Positions 55,561 to 64,000 of a DNA stretch of 64,000 nt are shown here, one piece after another. Both the position numbers and the translations under genes were made by a program. The first letter of the stretch is position 1, and every line of letters starts with the position of its first letter. The DNA comes from Neostapfia colusana (Eukaryota > Streptophyta > Magnoliopsida > Poales > Poaceae), in contig JASWHV010000008.1 in the NCBI GenBank assembly GCA_030760725.1, positions 53,419,671 to 53,483,670 on the forward strand. The letters are read 5' to 3'. The notes under the pieces are model-generated. The model saw only the letters and a program-made list of their open reading frames with translations. It did no database searches and had not been told where the DNA came from.

Positions 55561-55961
55561 TCGTGACTTTTATATTTAAAACTATTGTAATCTGAATATC
55601 TGTCATGTATATATGTGTTTTTGTCTGCCTGTGAGGCAGCCATCATGCTAGGTTAGCATTTTTATGTTTTTTTTTAAATTACATTCCTTGTTTACGATGG
55701 CCTGGAGGTGGCCGTCGTAAATAAGTCTATGTTATTTAAGACTGCCTGTCCTTTGCCATCATAAATAACCTACCAGCCCTCTTAGTAAGTTACGACGACC
55801 TGTTTAGTCCATCGTAAATAAGCTTATTTACGACCAATCATTTGTGGCGGCCGGATGCCGTCATAAATAAGAAATAACCATCGTAAATAAGTTAATTATG
55901 ATGGTTAGTGGCTTAATTATGACGGTTTAGTCCATCGTAAATGTGACAGTTTGCTATAGTG

Positions 55962-56689
55962 TATTAATTATCGTACTACATGCTTTCACGATGATATATA
56001 TAGCTAACCGTCATGAAGCGAATAATTAACACAAAATTTTCAAACAATTTTTAACTAAATAATTAAATAAAACAAATAATTAATAATAAAACTAATAACA
56101 TAATACATTACTTAATATAACATCTAATTAACACCTAAAATAGTACTCATTAATAAACTAAATACAATTTAAAACTAAATGAACATATAAAACATATAAT
56201 TCATAATTAAACTAACTAATACACCTAATTATACAACTAATTAAACAACAAAATCAACTAAACTCAATTTACAACTAAAATAATACTAATAATGAAACTA
56301 ATTGTTGAGTTATCATATGTGTTAACTAACTAAATTAGCATGTAATTAATAAACAAAACATAATTATTAAAAAATTACACGACGAGGGCGCAAAGTCTGG
56401 CGGTGGCGGGGGCCAGGGAGGAACCGGGGGCTGGGGGGCATCGGGGGCCGGAGAGACACCGGGAGCTAGGGGGCATCGAGGGCCGGAGTGGTGGCTCAGG
56501 GCCTAGCGCGGGCATGGGCGCGGCGGCAACTGAGGGCGGCGCGGTCGGGGGCAGCAGCGGCAGTGGTGGCCGAGGGCAGCAGCGACGGGGCGGCGGTGGC
56601 GGGTACGGGCAGTGGCGGGAGGCGGCATGCGGGCTCGGGGTCGACACGGGTGAGTGCCCACGCCGACGCCGGGCCCGCAGGTATATAAA
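55962..56689. other. Spacer between two CACTA termini, with a G-rich block
   Basis: 55962-56380 is very A/T-rich (AATTAATAAAACTAA-like) with no gene. 56390-56680 is G-rich (GGCGGGGGCCAGGGAGG, GGCGGTGGCGGG) and resembles the G-rich arms of CACTA A. It could be the 5' end of another CACTA copy cut at both sides. The frames in the G-rich block are low-complexity. Confidence 0.5.
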
Positions 56690-57389
56690 CACTATAGGAA
56701 ACATAGAAATTAACGAGGGTGAAAAACTGTCGTAAATAAGCACATTACCCTCGTAATAAGCTATTTGCGACGGTGTTCACTTATTTACGAGGATTTTTAG
56801 CCGTAAAAAATAAGTCGATGTAAATAAGTATATTTACGACGGTTATATGTAAATAAATTTATTTACGACGGATAAAATTAGTCATCGTAAATAAGTCCAC
56901 GTGCCAGGTGGAACAGCGGGAAACTTATTTACCACGGGTGGATGTACCGTCGTAAATAACAGAGGCATTATTTACGACGGTACAGCTACCCCGTCGTAAA
57001 TAGCAGGGGCATTATTTACGACGGTACAACCACCCCGTCGTAAATAACAGAAACATTATTTATGACGGTACTGTATACAAAACCATCGTAAATAAGTTTT
57101 TTTGTTTTTTTTAAACAGAAAAGACTGACCGTTGGCTCTATGGCCAGTCCACTAGCTCGATGGCTAGCAACACAGACAGTCACAAGTCCATATAGAAAGT
57201 ATATCACACGATCACAATTATAGAAAATATATCACAAGTCCACAAGCAATCACATGACACGATACAAATGAAGCTACACATTACTACCACGGCCGCTACC
57301 TCCAGAGCCCGCAAAATCATCCTCGAGCCGTATACTCACTCCTGGCACGTGCGGCGATGGAGTGCGAGCCTCCGTCCGTGATGCATGTC

Positions 57390-57620
57390 ATGTTTTAGCA
57401 CATATTATTAGAATTTAGCAAGTTGAACTAGTTTTAACTTCATTTTAGCAAGTTTAACTATATAAGACTATATTTGAGCAAGTTCAAAGTGTTTTGCTTA
57501 TATTTGATAAAGTTCAACTATGTTTGTCTATAATAGTGCAATGTTAACTAAGTTTAGTTATATTTTAGTAAGTTTAGTTATAATTGACCAAGTATGTCTA
57601 AATAAACTCAAGAGAGTTTC
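57390..57620. repeat. TTTGAGCAAGTTCAA-type array in CACTA C
   Basis: Degenerate tandem units (TTTAGCAAGTTTAACTA, TTTGAGCAAGTTCAAAG, TTTGATAAAGTTCAACT) in the last intron. It is the counterpart of the arrays in CACTA A and B. Confidence 0.7.
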
Positions 57621-57904
57621 GTTTTTACCTGAGCTACTGTAGTTGGCACCTGTGGCTGCTCTGGCTCGATCACCGGTGGTGGCTCCCACCGTGGAAGCTC
57701 AACCTGCTGTCCAGCTGTCATAGCCTGCGAATACAATCTATTAGCACATTTTTGCATTCATAATTTTGAAACATATACATATTTGAATGATAATTACTTA
57801 CCGCATTACCGCCTGAAACTGTAGCATGTACGAGTTGAGATACTCGTCTCTGGCCCTAGTGGCTGCGGCATGTCGCTCTCGCTCTAGTCGGAGCTCCTCC
57901 TGAG

Positions 57905-57908
<4 letters not shown>

Positions 57909-57983
<75 letters not shown>
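57909..57983. repeat. (CT)n microsatellite, about 37 units
   Basis: Uninterrupted CT dinucleotide run of about 75 bp. On the minus strand it falls in the coiled-coil exon of the TNP-like gene and is translated as an Arg-Glu repeat. Confidence 0.95.
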
Positions 57984-57985
<2 letters not shown>

Positions 57986-59939
57986 GAGCTCCTCCTGTGT
58001 CCAGCGGAGCTCGTCCTGGACACTTTGGGGCTCCAGCAAGCTAGACCGGCTGGAAGAGCCAGCCTACTGAGAGGAAGAGGACCTGGAGGGTCGTGCCTGC
58101 CTGGACTCGACCACTCCTTGGAAGATTCCGAACCTACATAAAGAAGAAAGTTTATTAGATTTTCATCGACCACTCCAACAAAGTCGTACATAGTAATTGT
58201 AGAAGATGAAAACTCACCGGCCGTGAGGTTTTCCGCGTCCACTTGCGTAAGTGGCTTCTGGGATGATTGTTGGCGTGTTCTGCCAATCATACTCCTCGCC
58301 GCAAAGCCTCCGTGCCACCTGCCCATACCTGGTCTATAAATAAGAAAACAAAAGAATATCAGCTAGTTTGATTAAGAGAATTCAATACATGTGATGAAAC
58401 AACTCACCAATGCCTCTGTCGCTGACTGAGAGCATAGCTGGTCGGACTGTGACGAATCACTTCCTCTTTAACCTCTCTTCCACACCTCAATCGGTGGGGG
58501 CTCCTGACCAGTTACGCGCTCCTATGGATGCACGTGTCAGCACAATGAAAATATAAAATATAAACAAACATTATACTTGGTAAGTTATACTTACAAGACG
58601 TTTTTTCGATCGCAAACACCCGTCAGCACCAAAAAAGTGATATGGGTCCGTCCCTCTGTTTTCTCGACGACTACGGGAGAGGACCTGAAAATCATCACTC
58701 CCCCAGCGTAAGCAAAGGGCGTCGTACGCCTCCGGCCTGCCTTCTAGCCACTGAACTCCTCCACGACCCTACACAAATATCTTATTAGTTTAAAGCACTT
58801 TAAATAGAATGAGATAATTGAACAAAATAAAATTGACAATTTACCTCCATGTATTGCTCCGTAGTCAGGTAAGTGGAAGACTCCACCCTGAAGTGGTCCA
58901 ACTCTTGCTCGCCCGGATGTAGCTTGAAATATTTGTTGGTTGCTTGAATCCGAGCGCTCGAAAGGGCCTGAGTCACGAGCTTCCTGGCGTTGTGGTGGAA
59001 GACTAATCGGACGTGGTCCACCGCGCCCTCGTCCTCCAAACGGTATCGTGCCTTGCATAACAAATTTATAAGTAATTGTATTTAATGTATTATAGACTAC
59101 ATTTGATATGCTTACCATGAAGTCGGACCATACAGCCTCCTAGTGGTTGTCGTGAGTCACGTCCTGTGCGGTCGCGTAATCGTCCCACGACGTGGAGGCG
59201 ACACCGTTCACTACACCTGGGTAGTGCAAACGGATCAGACCACCGAGGACACGGTTCACCTGCTTGTGTCGTCCTTGACCCGAGAAGGAGTCATCGTACC
59301 AACCCCTAATACTGAATTATGAATCATTATATATATATATATATATGTATATATAAGCTTAGAAAAATCTAAATTGAAGTGTAAGATATTTACTTACATA
59401 TCGCCAACCGGGCGGATAACTATCCGATCCAATGGGTTTGCTGGAGCAGGAGGAAGACTCACAAAGTGCCTGCTCCTAGTCTTGCGCACCCGACGAGGCT
59501 CCACATCAGGTGATCCAGAAGAGTGGTCAGCTGAGGAACCTCCTGACTGAGAACCACCGGACCCAGAATCCGGCTGCGAAGGGTGGTCAGCCACTAGTGG
59601 CTGCTGTGGACCGCACTCCTCGGAGTACTCAAACGAAGAGTCGTCCTAGAAATTGTATATATATGAATGTAGTACTTATAGAATTTAAGAACTTAAGAAA
59701 ATTGAAGAAGATGCTATTTACCTCTAAAGACCGCATTACTGCCACATTTCTACCTTGCAGCTCTAGTAGCTGGCTCAACAACGAAGCCCTCCTACTAGCG
59801 CTGGGCTGGCTACCCCGAAGTGTTCGCTCGAGGCGGTGGGCAGAAAACCCCTCGCCGGTGGCTTGTCCCCCTTGCTCTTTCCCTTTCTCCTACTCGACGA
59901 CATCCTATTAAATGAACAATTATTATTTATTGAATTTAA

Positions 59940-60670
59940 TTAACAATAAGGAAGATAACAGAAAAGAAGATAATAGAATTCAATCGTGACTGGTTTTCGT
60001 TTTTGTTTTCGTGTCTCACGAGTCTCTATATCTTGAACATCTCCAACTAACTCATCAAGTTCTAGACCTGGCTCGATGACAAATTGATCCAGTAACTCAT
60101 ATTCTTGGTAAACCTCATTAATCTCACAGTTCAACGACAACAAAGTATCATTATACTCATCATCGTTTGGTGTAGATAACTGCTCACGAGGATTGACCTT
60201 TTGTACAACCCACCAAGCATGTAGCTTTTCGCAAGGATAATTTAAATAATACACTTGCTCCACTTGGTTTGCAAGGACGAATATGTCACATCCTCGTAGT
60301 CGTTCATTGTGTTTCACTTATACCATGCCAAATTGGTTTTGTCGAGTGCCTGTATTATTATCAAATCAATCGCAGTAAAAAAAAGACTACATTTAGCTCT
60401 TTATTTCCGGCAAAATTGAATTCAAGAATTCTTTTAATAATCCCATAGTAATTTGTTTCCCGTCCTTCGGCATCTAGAGCCGTATTCACAACTCCAGTGT
60501 TACATGTTGCCATTAGAGGACGATGATCTTCAAAATCAGTTGTACGAAAGCAGAACCCATTGCCATCGTATCGACCGTAGCTTCTCACTTTAGTAGATCC
60601 GTATGACAATTGACGCAAGTCCTCATGGACACCTGCATCATTTTTGCACTGTTCAAAATATAGAAGTTAG
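59940..60670 (-). pseudogene. DUF4216-containing C-terminal part of the CACTA C transposase gene
   Basis: The segment 60618-60361 reads GNGFCFRTTDFEDHRPLMAT, CNTGVVNTALDAEGR and NYYGIIKRILEFNFAGNKEL. The segment 60317-59940 reads CDIFVLANQVEQVYYLNYPC, WWVVQKVNPREQL, then an acidic tail and a basic end. This arrangement (YYG..I..I..F, then QVYYL and VVQK..PR) is typical of DUF4216 at the C-terminus of TNP2-like CACTA transposases in plants. A short intron (about 60318-60360) separates the pieces. The catalytic TNP2 part is not seen; it would lie to the right, beyond the inserted LTR. Confidence 0.65.
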
Positions 60671-61045
60671 AAGGTTTTTAGCCCCAAAATCGTTAATCAT
60701 AGAAGGAGAGAAAGAAAAAAATCGTTACATGTTCTATAAACCAAGATTGGAAGTTAGGCTCTCCATTTACTCCAATACGTTGCATCTTTAGTACTTGCTT
60801 GCTCGTAGGTTGATGCTTAGACTTCCAATTTTATCGGTCAAACAGACTAAATAAAGAAAAACAGGGTCATTATTGTATATTCAGACATGCGTGCTATTTA
60901 GTATACATGGTGAACAAATACTTACTGAAAATATTTTTCCATCCCATCTATATTTGTGTACATGTAAAGCAATGCCGTTGTCTTTTCTTCAGTTGTAGCA
61001 TCGTAGCTCGTGCTACTACCAACGGTGGTGCCTCTTGTTTGAAAA
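60671..61045 (-). other. Further part of CACTA C without assigned exons
   Basis: It probably continues the transposase gene (short frames with intron-like A/T-rich stretches). I cannot recognise a domain. It ends at the inserted LTR. Confidence 0.4.
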
Positions 61046-64000
61046 TGTAACACTTCAAAAATATTGTTAAGACCCTAAATCATGTTAAGAGGGGAATTTA
61101 AAAATTTTTGGAAGTGTTGCATGTTTTGCAATAATTCAAATTCAAACTGGAATTCAAATTAAACTCAAATCAGAAAAGAAATAGAAAAAAGAGAAAACAG
61201 AAAAAAACCGGCCAGTGGGCCGAAACCCACCAGCCGGCCCACCCAGCAACCGCGCCAGCCCGCAGCCGCGCGCGCTGTTTCCTTCTGCTGACAGGTGGGA
61301 CCCACCAGCTCGTCTTCTACCTCGCGCCCGCGCCGGACTCCCTCTCACCCGAATCAAAACCGATCGGGATTTCTGCGTATCCCCGCTGAATTCTGTTTGT
61401 AGGCGACGCGGACTTGATCTAAACCACCCCGCCGCCCTCCCCCGTCTATAAAAACCCCGACCTCGTTCTGTTTTTCCCACGCGATCCGCCGATTTTCCTC
61501 CGGTGAGAACCGAGACTTCTCCGGCGAATTCTGGCCGATCTAAGCTCGGAAATTCCGATCTAACTCGCTGGTCTTGATCCACCGCCTCTGGGGAACCTTG
61601 CAGGTGCAGAAAACTCGGTGACTTGCGGTGTAAACACAGCGCCGACGAGCCTCGCCGTGGTTTCACCTCGGACCTCGTCGCCGATCACTTTCCAGGACCT
61701 CCGAGCTCAGGAAAACCCCCGAGGTGAGATCCCCGACCTCCCCTCTACCGATCTATGCCATAAAATCACAGTTCTAGGAAGAATTCCCGAAGATCCGAAA
61801 GTTTCCGGCGAGATCGCCGCTTCCCGCCGCCGTGCGCCGCCGGCAGCGCCGCCCGTGCTCGATCAGAGCGACGTGGCCGCTTGTGCGCCGTTTATTTTAA
61901 ATCGCACGGTAGGGTTTAAATCCCCGCGTACCGGTTCGACGTTATAATCTCAGCCGTCGGTTTAAAATCGGATGGTCCACGTCAGCCCTGCGTTATAAAG
62001 ACTGGAAATCTTACGTGCTACCCCCTGGGGTTCTCGGGAAATAAGAGCTAGCCCCGGAAACTTCTGATCTAGCCCCTGGAACTTTAGAAAATCATGTAAA
62101 TTCATTTAAAATTAGTTTTAGCCCCTGGACTTAATAAAAATTAGGAAAAATCCCTCTCATAAGTGTAGCTATACCCCTGGAAATTCTGAAAATAATATTA
62201 TAGACCCTGTAGTGGGGTGAGTTTACCTTTTAGCCCTGTTTAGTATTTAATTTAGGAAATTGAATATGTGGCTAGTGTTTAAAAATTAAAAAGTGAGACA
62301 AACATATTGTCAAAATTAAATTAAAGACTTTCTCAGTATTTAGGAAACTTTGGAGTGAGATAAAAACATATTTTGGGCTGAATTGAATCAGTTTAATTTA
62401 TTATTCACATTTAGGGACATATTTTTAAGTAAAGAATAGTTCTAGAAAATAGGGAAAATAATTGTGAAATATTTTACATGAGAGGCAAAGGTCAAAATAT
62501 GTTATTAAATTATTTAGGACCAGAACCTATTCTGTTTAGATGATGTGTCTTACTATTTTCATAATAAAGTACACATTTATGTATAAGAAAATAAATCTGA
62601 AAATATAGCAACTAGTAAATGATAAATGGAGTTTCTAAAATCCAAAGAGTTCAGTTTAGGGTTGGTAGAAATTATGAAGACACATATGGAGAAGGAAAAT
62701 ACCTTTCATGCTTATTTGGTAGTAAAAGGTGTAGTAATTGAATATAAGGAATTTATTTAAATTGGAAACTCATATATATATAGTATGTAAGTATAAATGA
62801 ACACAAAAGTAGGAATCATATACACATGATTAAAAGTGCATGCAAGCCACAAATCAACACACATAGAGTAACCACAACACACATAATGGTGAATGACTTT
62901 TATAAATATGAATGTGTGGTTTGTATGAAGTGGAAGTGTGAACTATGTCTTATGGGTTGTTATTTTTCTTTTGCTATATGTGATGGTATGATGTAGAACC
63001 TGCTCAAGAGCAAGTTATTCCTTTCCAAGATCAGGACTACCCATTTCAAGAGCAGCAGGAAGGAGGCAAGTGTCCTTGACCACTTTGATCCTATGTTAGG
63101 ATGTGTAGCTAGAGTTATTTGCATTGTCAATTGAAATATGAAACCCATGCTAGAAAGTTTCCCTAGAATTGCATTACCTTGTTTCCTTGTAGCTTGGGTT
63201 GGGATTTATTTTATCATGTCATTTACTATTATGCGTATGCTTCGCCATGCTTAGAATGGGATACTTGGGATATGAGATCATCAGTTTATTTTACCATACT
63301 CATAAATGAGATATTGTGAGTTATGTAGAGGTAGGGATCAAGGCAAGTTGGATGTTTTGGTTGTGTGCTGGGTGCACGAGACTCGGGTTTGTGTTTAGTA
63401 CTTGCCTGGATCCTAAGGACCGGTTCATGGAGCATGTAACCTGGCTTTACCGTGCCAACCACATGCTGAGATGGGGCAGCTTGGCCAATTAATTAGGTGT
63501 ATCCCCGGCGTAGTATGGGTGTGTTGGATGGTGCGGGGAATAGGTGTCAGCTGGACTACCATATGAACCGCAAGACTCAAGAGGGGGCCACTGCAGCGGG
63601 GTTGGAGCCTCTTGTATGCTGTTAGGGGTGAAACCTCAGTGGGCCCATGCTCGTCGGGAATCCCTTTGTAAAGGCTTCGTAGTGATCTCCTGGCTACACA
63701 CCTGGGAAGTGTGAATGTGGTTCGTAGCCACTGGTATAATGGAGGTTCTTTTAGTCCACCCGGCAACGGGGGATGAAATCACTACATGTGGGTACAGTGG
63801 TACAAACTCTGCAGAGTCAAAACTGTCATAACAGCCGTGCTCACAGTCAAGAGCGGCTTGGACTTATTCATGATTAGAGGATTGATGGTTTTGGAAGTTG
63901 TGGATGTTAAGCGGGGAGCTTAACATTGGAAATGATGTTATGGTTATTGGATTATGATGATGGGATGGGAGATTGGGACCATTTCACTTGTGTAGTAATT
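61046..64000 (+). mobile_element. Long LTR of a Tekay-type element, running off the window
   Basis: It begins TGTAACACTTC after GAAAA (61041-61045). Its first 1.2 kb is collinear with the fragment at 14485-15950. Its later part (63.4-63.9 kb) resembles the reverse complement of the family-A LTR, for example the CTGGTATAATGGAGGTTCTT segment near 63730. At least 2955 bp is present. No PBS is reached, so LTR versus whole element cannot be decided. Frames in the GC-rich part (61.2-61.9 kb) show no domain. Confidence 0.8.

Larger units (their letters stand above)
53215..55961 (+). mobile_element. CACTA element B, 3' part, plus strand
   Basis: The right end is TTTGCTATAGTG (55961), the complement of a CACTATAG terminus. 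It is preceded by subterminal GTCGTAAATAAG / TTACGATGG repeats (55690-55955). Upstream lies a multi-exon TNP-like gene on the plus strand. The left end is missing: the sequence starts abruptly at the Tat LTR. The Tat element may have inserted into it. Confidence 0.75.
57290..59640 (-). pseudogene. Transposase_24/TNP-like gene of CACTA element C
   Basis: The same exon series as in CACTA B, read on the minus strand. 59640-59394: Ser/Gly/Asp-rich, then PRRVRKTRSRHFVSLPPAPA and IRPVGDM. 59290-59118: GRHKQVNRVLGGL-like. 59063-58850: YRLEDEGAVDHVRLVFHHNA, RKLVTQALSSARIQATNKYF, SSTYLTTEQYMEV. 58740-58390: weak. 58330-57780: coiled coil with LEPQSVQDELRWTQEELR, a (GA)n-coded RERERERER run, and RDEYLNSYMLQFQAVM. 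The last exon is near 57300-57390. In-frame stops suggest decay. The function known for the family is binding of subterminal repeats and transposition. Exon borders are approximate. Confidence 0.65.
56690..61040 (-). mobile_element. CACTA element C, minus strand, interrupted at its right side by an LTR
   Basis: It starts CACTATAGGAAAC. Subterminal TTACGACGG / CCGTCGTAAATAA repeats fill 56740-57085, followed by a GGCTCGATGGCTAG-like stretch also found after the left subterminal block of CACTA A (30860-30885). A minus-strand TNP-like gene and DUF4216-like exons occupy 57290-60670. No right end is reached: an LTR begins at 61046, with GAAAA (61041-61045) as possible target duplication. Confidence 0.8.

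Noticed and set aside
59325..59350. AT microsatellite near 59330
   Set aside because: Short (TA)n run of about 24 bp in an intron-like stretch; not informative.

Overview
This is a stretch of plant nuclear DNA, almost certainly from a grass (Poaceae), and it is nearly all transposable elements. The evidence is the lineages present: Tekay- and Reina-type chromoviruses, a Tat-type Ty3/gypsy element with a second RNase H, CACTA elements, Stowaway and Tourist MITEs and a hAT element, together with GT-AG introns and GC-rich coding sequence. I see no prokaryotic gene, CRISPR array, rRNA, tRNA or organellar sequence. The only host genes I can support are two remains of lipid-transfer-protein (LTP) genes at the left edge.

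Left block (1-14.5 kb). A three-exon 8-cysteine LTP gene (237-1477) has lost its start codon and carries frame breaks in a Pro/Phe-rich repeat. It is followed by a solo LTR (1727-4565, target duplication AAATA), a MITE-bearing flank (4566-4743) and the signal-peptide end of a second LTP-like gene (4852-5061), which is cut off by a CACTA terminus. Next is a minus-strand Tekay-type chromovirus (5525-13887) with a truncated 3' LTR, a decayed pol, no recognisable gag, and an extra ORF with a possible dsRNA-binding-like fold. Its 5' LTR is followed by the same MITE-bearing flank as the left solo LTR, which points to a tandem duplication of an LTP-plus-element unit. Two LTR fragments close the block (14064-15950).

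Nested block (about 16-53.2 kb). The frame is one minus-strand Tat-type element: 5' LTR 52701-53214, tRNA-Arg-type primer site, gag, protease, RT, RNase H, second RNase H, integrase ending near 16.0 kb. It is broken by three insertions. These are a Tekay-type solo LTR (47159-51073, TSD CAGAG), a nearly intact Reina chromovirus (40011-45521, TSD CCCAC, LTRs differing at 2 of 342 positions), and a large plus-strand Tekay-type chromovirus (17014-35994, TSD ATAG/ATAGT) that splits the integrase zinc finger. That Tekay element itself holds a Tourist MITE (22156-22526, TSD TTA) and, in its 3' LTR, a CACTA element (30337-34660, TSD TAT). The CACTA element in turn holds a 683-bp hAT element (32799-33481, TSD TGCACCCT). 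The deepest nesting is therefore four levels.

Right block (53.2-64 kb). It contains the 3' part of a plus-strand CACTA element (to 55961), a 728-bp spacer, and the start of a minus-strand CACTA element (56690 to about 61040) encoding DUF4216-like and Transposase_24/TNP-like proteins. A long LTR of another Tekay-type element begins at 61046 and runs off the window.

Boundaries rest on target duplications, TG/CA or CACTA/TAGTG ends, and repeat-to-repeat comparison by eye. Lineage names rest on motifs and architecture, not on database searches. Nothing here looks like an undescribed functional system. The most interesting items are the extra ORF in the left Tekay element, the very young Reina copy, the duplicated LTP unit, and the nesting itself, which gives an internally ordered insertion history.
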